A stretch of 64,000 bases of DNA from assembly GCF_019904175.1 (NCBI RefSeq), contig NZ_CP061913.1, forward strand, positions 3,968,001 through 4,032,000, written 5' to 3'. The DNA comes from Dactylosporangium vinaceum. Lineage in GTDB: Bacteria > Actinomycetota > Actinomycetes > Mycobacteriales > Micromonosporaceae. The notes below the pieces were generated by a model. The model searched no databases, was not told the DNA's origin, and was given only the letters and a program-made list of their open reading frames with translations. The translations under genes were made by a program, and so were the position numbers. Positions 44,128 through 52,765 of the stretch are shown here, in pieces (positions within the stretch are counted from its first letter, which is position 1; each line of letters opens with the position of its first letter).

Positions 44128-45471
44128 ATGGAGTACATCTATGAGTCAGTCCTGGACGCCGTCGGCCGGACGCCGCTGATCCGGCTGACCCGCGTCACCC
44201 AGGGGATCAGCACGCCGGTCTACCTCAAAGCGGAGTTCCTCAACCCCGGCGGCAGCGTCAAGGACCGGGCGGCCCGGCACATGGTCGCCGCGGCCGAGCG
44301 CGACGGCCTGCTGCGTCCTGGTGGGGTCATCGTCGAGGGCACCTCCGGCAACACCGGGATCGGCCTGGCGATCGTGGCCGCGCAGCGCGGCTACCGGGCG
44401 GTCGTGGTGGTGCCCGACAAGACGAGCGAGGACAAGATCGCGGTGTTGCGGGCCTACGGCGCCGAGGTCGTCGTCACGCCCGGCGGCCGCCCCCGCGAGC
44501 ACCCCGAGCACGTCAGCCAGCTGGCCCGGCGCATCGCCGAGGAGACGCCGGGCGGGTGGTTCGCCAACCAGTACGACAACCCGGCCAATCCCCAGGCGCA
44601 CGTCGACACGACCGGCCCCGAGATCTGGGCCCAGACCGCCGGCCGGATCACCCACTACGTGGCCGGGATCGGCACCGGCGGCACGGTGTCGGGCACGGGC
44701 GCCCACCTCAAGCGGGTCAGCGACGGCGCGGTCCGCGTCATCGGCGTCGATCCGGAGCACTCGACCTACGGCGGCGGCGACGGCAGCCCCTACTACGTCG
44801 AGAGCATCGGCCACTACCGGCACCCGGACACCACCGAGGATCTCTGGCCGGAGTCGTACCACCCCGGCGTCCTCGACGCCGTCGAGCGTGTGGCCGACCG
44901 CGACGCCATCACGCTCACCCGGGACCTGGCCCGCCGCGAGGGCCTGCTGGTCGGCGCGTCCGGCGGCGCCGCGGTGGCCGCCGCCCTGCGGGTCGCCCGC
45001 GGCCTCGGCCCCGAGGACCTGGTCGTCGTCGTCGCTCCCGACTCCGGCCGCAACTACCTGTCGAAGTACTTCGACGACGGCTGGCTGCGGCGCAACGGCT
45101 TCCTCGACGGCGACGGCACCCGCCCGGTCCTCGGCGATCTGCTGCCCGCCGCAGCGCCGCTCGCCGTCGTGCCGGTCACGGCGAGCGTGGCCCGCGCGCG
45201 GGAGGTGTTCGCCGCGACCGGCGCCGACGTGGCCCTCGTCGTTCTCGAACGCGCCCCGGCCGCGCCGACCCGCGCGGCCGGTGACGTGGTCGGCGCGCTG
45301 TGGCGCGACGCGCTCAAGGGCGACACCATCGAGCCGTTGATCGCCCCGTCCCTGCCGACGGCCGGCGTCGGTGAACCGGTCGACGCCGCCTGGGCCCGGA
45401 TCGACGAGGACTGGCTGGCCGTCCTCGCCGACGGCCGGGTCCGCGCCGTCCTACGCCGTCCGGCCGGCTGA
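44128..45471 (+). CDS. PLP-dependent cystathionine beta-synthase/cysteine synthase-like enzyme
   Basis: A 447-residue fold-type II PLP enzyme. It starts MEYIYESVLDAVGRTPLIRL, has the PLP lysine in NPGGSVKDRAA, the substrate loop EGTSGNTGIGLAI, the phosphate-binding GIGTGGTVSGTG, and DSGRNYLSKYFDDGWL, which is typical of cystathionine beta-synthases. The C-terminal 120 residues are in the place of CBS domains but are reduced to one degenerate repeat. It condenses serine (or O-acetylserine) with homocysteine or sulfide. It is divergent from the sulfonate-type transporter, fitting assimilation of imported sulfur. Confidence 0.87.
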   Translation: MEYIYESVLDAVGRTPLIRLTRVTQGISTPVYLKAEFLNPGGSVKDRAARHMVAAAERDGLLRPGGVIVEGTSGNTGIGLAIVAAQRGYRAVVVVPDKTSEDKIAVLRAYGAEVVVTPGGRPREHPEHVSQLARRIAEETPGGWFANQYDNPANPQAHVDTTGPEIWAQTAGRITHYVAGIGTGGTVSGTGAHLKRVSDGAVRVIGVDPEHSTYGGGDGSPYYVESIGHYRHPDTTEDLWPESYHPGVLDAVERVADRDAITLTRDLARREGLLVGASGGAAVAAALRVARGLGPEDLVVVVAPDSGRNYLSKYFDDGWLRRNGFLDGDGTRPVLGDLLPAAAPLAVVPVTASVARAREVFAATGADVALVVLERAPAAPTRAAGDVVGALWRDALKGDTIEPLIAPSLPTAGVGEPVDAAWARIDEDWLAVLADGRVRAVLRRPAG

Positions 45472-45475
45472 GGCG

Positions 45476-46063
45476 ATGTACACCTGGGACACGGTGTTCC
45501 TGGCCCGGCACGGTCAGACCGAATGGAACGTGCTGCACCGCGGACAGGGCCGCCTCGACTCGCCGCTCACACCGGCCGGCCTCGCACAGGCGCACCGCCA
45601 CGCGTCGGCCCTGCGGCACCGCGCCGTGGACGGCGTCTTCGCCAGCCCGCTCGGCCGGGCCGTCGCGACGGCCCGCATCATCGGCGATGCCCTCGGCCTG
45701 GCGATCGAGATCGTCGACGAGCTGACCGAGATCGACCACGGAGCGTTCAGCGGCCTGCTCGAGGAGGAGATCGACGCCCGGTTCCCCGGGGAACGCCGGC
45801 GCCGGTCCGCTGACAAGTACCGGTGGCGGTACCCCGGCGGCGAAAGCTATGCCGATACTGACACTCGAGCCGCCGTGGCGCTGCGCCGGATCGCCCGGAG
45901 TCCGGCTCGACGACCGCTCATCATCTCGCACGAGATGATCGGCCGGATGCTACAACGCAACCTGCTCGCACTCGATCCAAAGGTCGCCCTGGCCCGATCG
46001 CATCCGCACGATGTGGTCTTCGTGATCGATCCGGTCACCCGGGAGCGCCATCGCCTCGAGTGA
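45476..46063 (+). CDS. histidine phosphatase family protein (phosphoglycerate mutase-like)
   Basis: A 195-residue enzyme with the RHG motif FLARHGQTEWN near residue 9, ASPLGRAVATARII, EIDHGAFSGLLEEEI and the second catalytic His in PLIISHEMIGR. Family members dephosphorylate small molecules such as sugar phosphates, alpha-ribazole phosphate or nucleotides. ATG 45476 lies four bases after the upstream stop, so it is co-transcribed with the cystathionine beta-synthase-like gene; earlier in-frame starts would run into it. Confidence 0.86.
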   Translation: MYTWDTVFLARHGQTEWNVLHRGQGRLDSPLTPAGLAQAHRHASALRHRAVDGVFASPLGRAVATARIIGDALGLAIEIVDELTEIDHGAFSGLLEEEIDARFPGERRRRSADKYRWRYPGGESYADTDTRAAVALRRIARSPARRPLIISHEMIGRMLQRNLLALDPKVALARSHPHDVVFVIDPVTRERHRLE

Positions 46064-46158
46064 GCCTTGCGCCTGGCGTCTTCGGTTGCGGTCCGGCCCC
46101 CGGCCCTCGAGCCGGATGGCCAGAGGCTGCCCCGACGGCCAGGAGCATGCGGTCGATG

Positions 46159-47130
46159 CTACGACAGGTCGAGGTGGTCCAGCGGCAGGGAGCCCAAGAA
46201 GTCCGCCGCCGGGAACGCCTGCCCGGCGGTGACCAGGCCGGTCGCCCTGACGTCGCCGTGCACCACACGGACGGCCGCCTCGGCGGCCATCGCGGCGCTG
46301 AACGCGTAGATGTCGCGGCCGCTCGCCGAAACCCGGTGCTCCCCGCCACCCCGGTGGATGGTCACCTCGACCACGAACCGTTGTTCGCGGTGGGGCTCGG
46401 CGGCGGTTGGCGCCGTGTGGAGGTAGGTGCGAATCTCCCGTGTCAGCAGGTGACGCGCGATGGTCACGACGTCGGCGGTGGGGAACTCGGTCTCAGCCTC
46501 CCGCGGCCCGAACGGTGGCGGAAACGTCCAGTGCGCGGTCGGTGCCGCAGCGCCGGTCCGCAGGTGTAGCCGGCCGTTGCTGAAGACGACCCGCCGGCCG
46601 GCGCGAAGCTTGCCCGCCAGCCGTGATCCTCTGGTCGGCACCCAGCCGTCCAGCGCGACCGCCACGCTGACGGCGTCGGCGGGTGGGCCGGAGCCGTAGG
46701 CCGCGGTGGCCAGCAGGTCGCCGAGGCCACCGAAGAATCCGACGGCCGGTACGGCCAACAGGTCGGCCGGCGGTTCGGGCCTCTCGAACATCCGCCAGAC
46801 CACCAGGGTCTCGCCGGCGACATCGAGGTAGTGCGCTCCGGCGCGCAGCGCCGCGTCGACGAGGGCGGGTGGGGTGTCGCCGAACGGTCCGGCGCAGTTC
46901 ACCACGATCGTCGCCCCGTCCAGCGCCCGATCCAACTCGGCGGGTACGTCGAGGGCGGCGGGCCGCACCTTCGCGCCGGGGTGGCGCGCTGCCAGCGCAT
47001 GGAGGCGCGCGGCGTCCCGGCCGCTCAGCACGAGGGCGATGCCGCGCCGGTGCAGTGCGGCGACCAGGAACTGGGCGGTGTGGCCGTAGGCGCCGTAGAC
47101 GGCAACCGCCGGTCCGGAGGGGGATGTCAT
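46159..47130 (-). CDS. saccharopine dehydrogenase-like NAD(P)-binding protein
   Basis: A 323-residue Rossmann protein: AVYGAYGHTAQFLVAALHRRG, LSGRDAARLHALAARHPG and VVNCAGPFGDTPPALVDAALRAGAHYLDVAGE match the saccharopine dehydrogenase/trans-acting enoyl reductase-like group, which usually reduces or isomerises lipid or small-molecule substrates. A C-terminal hydrophobic block (AVGFFGGLGDLLATAAYG) is also family-typical. It stands alone on the minus strand. Confidence 0.8.
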   Translation of the reverse strand: MTSPSGPAVAVYGAYGHTAQFLVAALHRRGIALVLSGRDAARLHALAARHPGAKVRPAALDVPAELDRALDGATIVVNCAGPFGDTPPALVDAALRAGAHYLDVAGETLVVWRMFERPEPPADLLAVPAVGFFGGLGDLLATAAYGSGPPADAVSVAVALDGWVPTRGSRLAGKLRAGRRVVFSNGRLHLRTGAAAPTAHWTFPPPFGPREAETEFPTADVVTIARHLLTREIRTYLHTAPTAAEPHREQRFVVEVTIHRGGGEHRVSASGRDIYAFSAAMAAEAAVRVVHGDVRATGLVTAGQAFPAADFLGSLPLDHLDLS

Positions 47131-47200
47131 GAGCTGATCATGACGGCCCGGAAGAGGCCAGGGCAGTGTCGCAAACGACGACTTCCGCTAGATTCGCGAC

Positions 47201-47443
47201 ATGCGGGCACATCGAGTCGTGATGGCACTGGTCGGCCTGTCACCGCTGCAGTGGCTGCTGCGGCAACGTGTGCGCCGGGCTCAGCAGCTGCTCGAGACGA
47301 CCGGCCATCCGGTCGCCGCCATCGCAACCCTGTGCGGCTTCGGCACGCCCGCAAGCCTCAGGGCTCACTTCACCCGCATCGTCGGCACCGCACCGGCCGC
47401 CTACCGGCGCGCCTTCGCGACCGCGCCGGCGGCCGTCCACTGA
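47201..47443 (+). pseudogene. truncated AraC/GlxA-family regulator (HTH end only)
   Basis: An 80-residue frame holds only the second half of an AraC-type DNA-binding domain: GLSPLQWLLRQRVRRAQQLLETTG, then IATLCGFGTPASLRAHFTRIVGTAPAAYRRAF. The first helix-turn-helix and the whole sensor domain are missing, and no matching sequence is seen upstream. A protein of this size is unlikely to work as a regulator, so I call it a remnant, perhaps of a GlxA-like regulator once controlling the neighbouring dehydrogenase. Confidence 0.7.
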
Positions 47444-47827
47444 ACGGCGGGCGCACCCACCTCCTCGACAGGCGGCGTGGACCGCCCGCAATGGCTCGCG
47501 GTGCTCAACGGCGCAACGCCAGTGCGAGGCGCCGAGCGGCCTGGCGGAGGTCGGCATGAGGGAATGGCCCGGAGAAGGCCGTCGGCGCCGCCATCGAGGC
47601 CGCGGCGGCCGGGCTGACACGGCGCAGCTGCGCCGCCGGTTCGACGATCTCGCCGAGCGGGCCGAAGTACTGGCCGCCAGCTGCCCGCCGCGGGAGGCGC
47701 TGGGCTCGGCGTTCGGCCGTGACAGGCATAGCGGCGCGGCTGCTCGACCGGGTCGGTCCGCTGGACTTGCCCGACGCCGTGGACCGCCCGGGGTGCTGCG
47801 CGGTCGGCCCGCACGGTGACGCGGCTG
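47444..47827. other. 384 bases of probably decayed sequence
   Basis: Follows the AraC remnant. On the minus strand, AAGGQYFGPLGEIVEP (about 47670-47620) recalls the C-terminal loop of some short-chain dehydrogenases, but no core or start is present. No intact gene, repeat or regulatory palindrome was seen. Confidence 0.3.
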
Positions 47828-48391
47828 TTACCGGCGCATACCGGCGATGGCGAAGTTCAGCAGCCGGTCGGCCTGCTCGGCGTTGCCGTGTCCGAGCAGC
47901 CAGGCGGCCGCGTTCATCAGGGCAAACACGTCAGTTCCCCGGACGTCGGGGCTGATCGCGCCCGCGTCCCGGGCTCTGGCGACGAGGTGTTCGCCGATCG
48001 CAGCCATGCGGACGCAGCTCGCATGCAGCTCCGACGCCTCGTCGTCGACGCCCGCGGCGATGACGCCGGCCAAGCCCTGATACGCGGCGGCGTGCTCGAC
48101 TGCCGCGCGGATCCACGCGACGAGGGCGTCGCCGGCGGCCTCGCCGCCGAGCTGATCACCGCGGGCGAACAGCGCCTCGTTGCGCTCGTGCAGGAGCGCG
48201 CCGAGCAGCGCCCGGCGGTTCGGGAAGTGGCTGTACAGCGTTCCGATCGCCACTTCGGCCCGTCTGGCGACGTGTTCCAGAGGGGCGTCCACGCCGTGCT
48301 CACGGAACACCGTCTCGGCCGCGGCGAGCAGGCGTTCCGCATTGCGGCGAGCGTCCGCCCGGGGGCGGCGCGGCGGTGTCGTGCTCGCCAA
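47828..48391 (-). CDS. TetR-family repressor
   Basis: A 187-residue regulator. The N-terminal helix-turn-helix is LLAAAETVFREHGVDAPLEHVARRAEVAIGTLYSHFPNRRALL; the rest is a variable ligand-binding helix bundle. It is divergent from an NmrA-like gene with 82 bases between, and two palindromes in that gap make control of both genes likely. Confidence 0.9.
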   Translation of the reverse strand: MASTTPPRRPRADARRNAERLLAAAETVFREHGVDAPLEHVARRAEVAIGTLYSHFPNRRALLGALLHERNEALFARGDQLGGEAAGDALVAWIRAAVEHAAAYQGLAGVIAAGVDDEASELHASCVRMAAIGEHLVARARDAGAISPDVRGTDVFALMNAAAWLLGHGNAEQADRLLNFAIAGMRR

Positions 48392-48416
48392 CAGTCCTCC
48401 GATCGGTTGCTAATTC

Positions 48417-48451
48417 GAGGGTGCCTCAATATATTTCCCGAGGGACCCTCA
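48417..48451. promoter_or_regulatory. tandem TetR-type operators
   Basis: GAGGGTGCCTCA (48417-48428) and GAGGGACCCTCA (48440-48451) match at 10 of 12 positions and lie 23 bases apart. The second contains a perfect GAGGG-A-CCCTC palindrome. They fill the gap between the divergent TetR and NmrA-like genes. Confidence 0.6.
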
Positions 48452-48473
48452 TCTTAGACGACGGGAGTACGGG

Positions 48474-49321
48474 ATGATCCTGGTAACCGGTGCGACCGGC
48501 GCGATCGGCGGTCAGCTGGTGCGGCGGCTGCGCGAGTTCGACGTGCCGATCCGCGCCATGGTCCGCCACCCGTCCAAGGCGGCGGCGCTGGACTGCGACG
48601 TCGTCATCGGCGACTTCGACGATCCCGACTCGCTGGCCGGCGCCCTCGCAGGTGTCGACCGGCTCTTCCTGAACTCCGCCGGCGCGGTGCCGGTGGAGGG
48701 CCCGCAGCCGATGATCCGTCAGCAGGTCGCCGCGATCGACGCGGCCGTTGCGGCCGGGGTCGCGTCGATCGTGAAGGTGTCCGTGTGGGGTGCGCGGCCG
48801 GGCGGCAAGCTCGCCGAGGGTGCCCACTGGGAGATCGAGCAGCACCTGCGGGCCGCACCGGTCGCGGCGACGGTGCTGCAGCCGAGCGGGTTCATGCAGA
48901 ACTTCCTGACCGGTGCTGCCGCGTCGATCGACGCCGGGGAGGTCATCGGGCTGGGGGGGACTGGCGGGTGTCCTACATCGACTGCTTCGACATCGCGGCC
49001 AGCGCGGCTGCCCTGCTGACCCGGCCCGTCGATGACGGCGGCACATTCGTGCTGACCGGTCCGGAGGCTCTGAGCCAGGCGGCGATCGCGGCGAAGCTGT
49101 CCGCCGCGTTCGGCCGGCCGGTGCGGTCCGTGGAGCTGACCGCGGCCGAGATGGCGAGCACGATCGCCGCGCAGGGTCTGCCGGAGGAGTTCGCCGCCGA
49201 CGTGGTCGAGCTGTGGAGCAACGTCGCTGCCGGCTCACTGTCCGCCGTCACCACCGCCGTACGCGACCTCACCGGCCGCGGTCCGCGTACCTTCGACGAC
49301 TTCCTCGCAGCATCCACATGA
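48474..49321 (+). pseudogene. NmrA-like NAD(P)H-binding protein gene with a frameshift
   Basis: An NmrA/HSCARG-type oxidoreductase: MILVTGATGAIGGQLVRRLRE, VVIGDFDDPDSLAGALAGVDRLF, VAATVLQPSGFMQNF. In the first frame the protein is cut at residue 181. From about 48965 the correct C-terminus (VSYIDCFDIAASAAALLTRP to TFDDFLAAST) continues in the +2 frame. The break sits in a run of seven G (48954-48960); one more G would restore EVIGLGGDWRVSYID and a protein of about 282 residues. This is either a real slip mutation, possible phase variation, or a sequencing error. Likely target of the divergent TetR. Confidence 0.8.
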
Positions 49322-50200
49322 ATGCTGCACCGGGCGTTCCGCGCGCCGTGCTTGGATGTCGGGGTGCCTCAGCCGACGGACGCTCCGGACCCGATCGTGT
49401 ACATGGACACGGCCGCGCGGACGGCGGTGGGCCAGGACTACAAGGAACGCCTGGCCGCTGCTCTGGACCTGCGATCCGGCCAGGCGGTGGCGGACATCGG
49501 CTGCGGTCCGGGCACTGACCTGGCGCGGCTCGCCGATGCGGTCACCGCTGCAGGCTCGGTCGTGGGGATCGATCGGGAGCCGAGGATGCTCGCCGAGGCC
49601 GGCCGCCGGCTGGCCGCGCGGCCGAACGTCGAGCTGCGCCTGGGCGACGTGCATGCGCTGCCGCTGGCCGACGCGAGCGTGGACCGGGCCAAGGCGGACC
49701 GGGTCCTGCAGCACGTCGATGACCCCGCCTCGGCGGTCGCGGAGGCCTTTCGGGTGCTGCGGCCAGGCGGGCTGTTCGGCGCGGCGGAGCCGGACTGGGA
49801 CACGCTGGCGGTCGCAGACGACGATGTGCGGACCAGTCGCGGGTTCGCTCGGTTCGTCGCAGCCACGGTCCGCAACCAGACCATCGGCCGCCAGCTGGCC
49901 CGCCTCTGCACCCGGGCCGGCTTCCGGATCAGGTCCGTCGACGCCGTCGCCGTGCTGTTCCGCGATTTCGACGTGGCCGACCAGATCCTGGGCCTGCGCC
50001 GTCTCTCGGCCCGCGCGGTCGAGGCGGGGGAGCTGCCGGCAGCCGACGTCCGGGCCTGGTTGCGGCGCCTCGCGGACGAGCCGTTCCTCGCGGGGTTCAC
50101 GTTCTACCTCGTCACCGGCCAGGTGCCGCCGGAGACCCGCGGTGATGAGCCCGGCATGTCGTCGATGACCCGGCCGGCCGCGGCCGGCGGAGGGTCCTGA
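49322..50200 (+). CDS. class I SAM-dependent methyltransferase
   Basis: Up to 292 residues. Motif I is VADIGCGPGTDLARLA, followed by VGIDREPRMLAEAGRRL, LGDVHALPLADASVDRAKADRVLQHVDDP and FRVLRPGGLFGAAEPDWDTL. It resembles UbiE/COQ5-like small-molecule methyltransferases; the substrate is unknown. ATG 49322 follows the NmrA-like stop directly; GTG 49364 would give a tidier N-terminus (PQPTDAPDPIVYMD). Confidence 0.82.
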   Translation: MLHRAFRAPCLDVGVPQPTDAPDPIVYMDTAARTAVGQDYKERLAAALDLRSGQAVADIGCGPGTDLARLADAVTAAGSVVGIDREPRMLAEAGRRLAARPNVELRLGDVHALPLADASVDRAKADRVLQHVDDPASAVAEAFRVLRPGGLFGAAEPDWDTLAVADDDVRTSRGFARFVAATVRNQTIGRQLARLCTRAGFRIRSVDAVAVLFRDFDVADQILGLRRLSARAVEAGELPAADVRAWLRRLADEPFLAGFTFYLVTGQVPPETRGDEPGMSSMTRPAAAGGGS

Positions 50201-50537
50201 TCTGGGCGCACTGTGTGCTGGATGGGGCGGGCTGGTGACGGCAGGAGGGGCGGCAGAACCCGGCTCGGATCGCGATGGACCGGACCGGTCCAGTCTCGCG
50301 ATGTCCAGCTTCGGGAACACCGGCTCCAGATCGTGGTGCTCGGAGGAGTCCGCCGGCAGGGTCGGCAACGCGGTCTTCATGATCGATTCGCTCGCGCAGG
50401 AGTGCCGTCGTCTCGGGTGATGGCCGCGTCCGGCCGCCAGCGGCGGGCCGCAACCGCCAGCATCGTGGAATCGTGCTGAACCAGCGCTCGTACTCCGTCC
50501 ACTCCTCGGCCGGCCGGATGCGGCGCGTCCGTTCGCG
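50201..50537. other. 337 bases without an intact gene
   Basis: Between the methyltransferase and carbonic anhydrase stops. A minus-strand ATG at 50380 begins MKTALPTLPADSSEHHDLEP then VFPKLDIARLDRS, faintly like the start of a SigB/SigF-type sigma factor, but it degenerates at once. No hairpin terminator was evident. Confidence 0.3.
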
Positions 50538-51035
50538 CTACTCGGAGGGCACCTCGCGCAGCTTCCCGCTCGTCACGTCGTACACGAAGCCGCGGACCGA
50601 ATCCTTGTGCGGGATGAACGGGTCGACCAGGATGCGCCGGAGCGACTGGCGGACGTCGTCGTCCAGGTCGGTGAAGGCCTCGGCCGACCACGCCGGTTTG
50701 ATGCCGATCTCGGCCTGGATCGTGGCCTTGAACCCGTCGTCGGTGAACGTCAGCATGCCGCAGTCCGTGTGGTGGATGAGCACGATCTCGCGGGTGCCCA
50801 GCAGTCTTTGGCTGATCGCGAGGCTGCGCAGCTCGCCGGCGGTGACGACGCCGCCGGCGTTGCGTATGACGTGGGCGTCACCCTCCTCCAGGCCGAGCAG
50901 GCCGTAGGGGTTGAGCCGCGCGTCCATGCACGCGACGATCGCGATGTGCTTGGCGGGGGGCAGGGGCAGATCGCCCTTGGTGAAGCCGGCGGCGTATCGC
51001 TCGGCGTTGCTCAGGAGTTCATCGGTTACGCTCAT
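50538..51035 (-). CDS. beta-class carbonic anhydrase
   Basis: A 165-residue enzyme that interconverts CO2 and bicarbonate. Zinc ligands are in CMDARLNPYG (Cys, Asp/Arg dyad) and HHTDCGML (His, Cys), with RNAGGVVT between them. It is the short actinobacterial type. A CTATTC-N9-GAATAG repeat (51052-51072) lies just upstream of the start. Confidence 0.9.
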   Translation of the reverse strand: MSVTDELLSNAERYAAGFTKGDLPLPPAKHIAIVACMDARLNPYGLLGLEEGDAHVIRNAGGVVTAGELRSLAISQRLLGTREIVLIHHTDCGMLTFTDDGFKATIQAEIGIKPAWSAEAFTDLDDDVRQSLRRILVDPFIPHKDSVRGFVYDVTSGKLREVPSE

Positions 51036-51051
51036 GCCCGTACCCTAAACC

Positions 51052-51072
51052 CTATTCAGCTGATCGGAATAG
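51052..51072. promoter_or_regulatory. inverted repeat upstream of carbonic anhydrase
   Basis: CTATTC (51052-51057) and GAATAG (51067-51072) with nine bases between, 17 bases upstream of the minus-strand start at 51035. It is an operator candidate; the spacing differs from the AACCTATC element of the sulfur genes. Confidence 0.35.
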
Positions 51073-51212
51073 CGATTCTGGAGCCCGTTCGGGTGGTCGT
51101 CGGTGAGCACGGCGTACACGGCGCCGGGCTGAGGCTGGGGCTGTGACGCCGGACGCTCGTTGCCACCGGGCCTGCTGTGCTCGGCCGGAAGGACGGTGCG
51201 TGAATATCACAT

Positions 51213-51246
51213 CTTACACATAGAAAAGATAGGATATAATCGGGGC
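51213..51246 (+). promoter_or_regulatory. consensus-like promoter giving a leaderless transcript
   Basis: CTTACA (51213-51218), 16 bases, then a perfect TATAAT (51235-51240), with the monooxygenase ATG only six bases on. Transcription should start at or next to the A of the ATG. GATAGGAT at 51228-51235 overlaps the -10 box and resembles the GATAGGTT half of the sulfur-locus palindrome. Confidence 0.6.
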
Positions 51247-52524
51247 ATGGCTGTACGTCCGCCCCGCACCCTGGGCATCGTCACCGGCGCCGGAGGCTTC
51301 CCCGGCCCCTATGAGCTCGCCCTCGACCCCGGCAAGTCCACGGTGGACACCGCCCGCACGGTGGCCGCCCTGGCCGAGGCGGCCCGCATCGACGCGCTCT
51401 TCGTGCCGGATCTGCTGAGCTTCGGAGCCCAGGGGACGATCGGGGCGCAGGAGCCGCTGGTGTACGTCGCCGCGCTGAGCCAGGTGACCACCAGCATCGG
51501 GCTCATCGCGACCGTGTCGACGACCTTCCACCACCCGTACAACCTGGCCCGGCTCTTCGGCACGCTCGACCATGTCAGCAACGGCCGGGCGGCCTGGAAC
51601 CTCGTCACCTCCTCCATCGGCGAGGAGAACTTCGGTCCGGACGGCCTGCCGAGCCCCGAGGAGCGCTACGCCCGGGCGGCCGAGACCCTCGACATCGTCA
51701 ACGCGCTGTGGGATAGCTGGCAACCCGGGGCGCTGCGCCTCGGCGCGGACGGCCGCGCGGTCCTGGACCCCAGCAAGGTCCGGGCGATCGACCACGTGGG
51801 GAAGTACTTCAGCGTCGCCGGCCCGCTGAACCTGCCGCCGCTGCCGCAGGGCCGCCCGGTGCTCATCCAGGCCGGCCAGTCGGCGGCCGGGATCGAGCTG
51901 GGGGCGACCTACGCCGAGGTCGTCTTCACGGCCCTCGCCACCCTGGACAGCGCCCGCGAGTTCACCGGCCGGATTCGCGGCCGCGCGGCCGAGCTGGGGC
52001 GCCAGCCGGGTCTGCCGCTCATCTTCAGCTCGTTCCACGCCACGTTCGGCGCGACCGAGGCCGAGGCCCGACGGTTGGTCCGCGAGCGGCACGAGGCAAT
52101 CGACTTCCAGGCCGGGCGCGGCTGGCTGGCCGAGATGCTGGGCGGGCACGTCGACCTCTCGGAAGCTCCGCTGGACGAGCCGTTGCCGGAGAGCCTGCTG
52201 CCCGACGTGGCCGCGATCGGGCGGCGCCGGGGGCGGGCGGAGATCTTCAGCGGGTTCATCAAGCAGGGGTACACGCTGCGCGAGCTGATCATCGCCGCCC
52301 AGGACACCGGCCACTGGAACGTCGCCGGCACGCCCGAGCAGCTCGCCGACGCGGTGGAGGAGCGGTTCCGCGCCGGCGTGCTCGACGTGCTGTCGGTCGG
52401 CGGACTGCACGACCCGGTCCAGCACGACTACGTCGTCAACGGCCTCCTGCATCACCTGCGCAAGCGCGGCATCGTCAAGGAGGACTACCTGGGCCCGACC
52501 CTGCGCGACAACCTCGGCCTCTGA
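51247..52524 (+). CDS. FMN-dependent monooxygenase of the NtaA/SnaA/DszA (luciferase-like) family
   Basis: A 425-residue two-component flavin monooxygenase: LALDPGKSTVDTARTVAALAEAA, ATVSTTFHHPYNLARLFGTLDHVSNGRAAWNLVTS, GKYFSVAGPLNLPPLPQGRPVLIQAGQS and YVVNGLLHHLRKRG are typical of the NtaA/SnaA/SoxA/DszA group. These use reduced FMN from a partner reductase to cleave C-S or C-N bonds, for example in sulfonates, sulfones or nitrilotriacetate. No reductase is adjacent. The promoter is of leaderless type. The sulfur context suggests desulfonation or sulfone cleavage; this is inference. Confidence 0.87.
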   Translation: MAVRPPRTLGIVTGAGGFPGPYELALDPGKSTVDTARTVAALAEAARIDALFVPDLLSFGAQGTIGAQEPLVYVAALSQVTTSIGLIATVSTTFHHPYNLARLFGTLDHVSNGRAAWNLVTSSIGEENFGPDGLPSPEERYARAAETLDIVNALWDSWQPGALRLGADGRAVLDPSKVRAIDHVGKYFSVAGPLNLPPLPQGRPVLIQAGQSAAGIELGATYAEVVFTALATLDSAREFTGRIRGRAAELGRQPGLPLIFSSFHATFGATEAEARRLVRERHEAIDFQAGRGWLAEMLGGHVDLSEAPLDEPLPESLLPDVAAIGRRRGRAEIFSGFIKQGYTLRELIIAAQDTGHWNVAGTPEQLADAVEERFRAGVLDVLSVGGLHDPVQHDYVVNGLLHHLRKRGIVKEDYLGPTLRDNLGL

Positions 52525-52765
52525 CCGCCAAGCCGCCCTTCGCCGCCGCGCCGCCGATCCGCGCCGCGATCGACGACCCGCCTCGTGAGACGCCGGCCGC
52601 GTGCCGGTTGACCCGGACCGTGGCGAAGGTCCGGGTCAGGTGCCGGAACCGGACGCCAGCAGTACCGCGGCGCTCGCGCCGGCCGGGCCCCAATCCAGCC
52701 GATGTACATACCTGCTTTCAAGATGGGAATACTATGCATCGGGCGCCGAACGGCTTGGAGGGCGG

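Noticed and set aside
47505-47729. Minus-strand frame with GGQYFGPLGEIVEP like an SDR C-terminus.
   Set aside because: No Rossmann core, start or ribosome site; only the loop matches, so it stays a note in the decayed region.
50201-50380. Minus-strand sequence MKTALPTLPADSSEHHDLEP resembling the start of a SigB/SigF-like sigma factor.
   Set aside because: The similarity stops after about 30 codons and there is no region 2 or 4, so at most a remnant; not strong enough to call.
51143-51223. 26-codon frame from a GTG with a Cys-rich stretch (CHRACCARPEGRC) upstream of the flavin monooxygenase, like a cysteine-sensing leader.
   Set aside because: It overlaps the good CTTACA/TATAAT promoter that starts transcription at the monooxygenase ATG, so it would not be on that mRNA; it also lacks the RxHID...RVxSAxC pattern.
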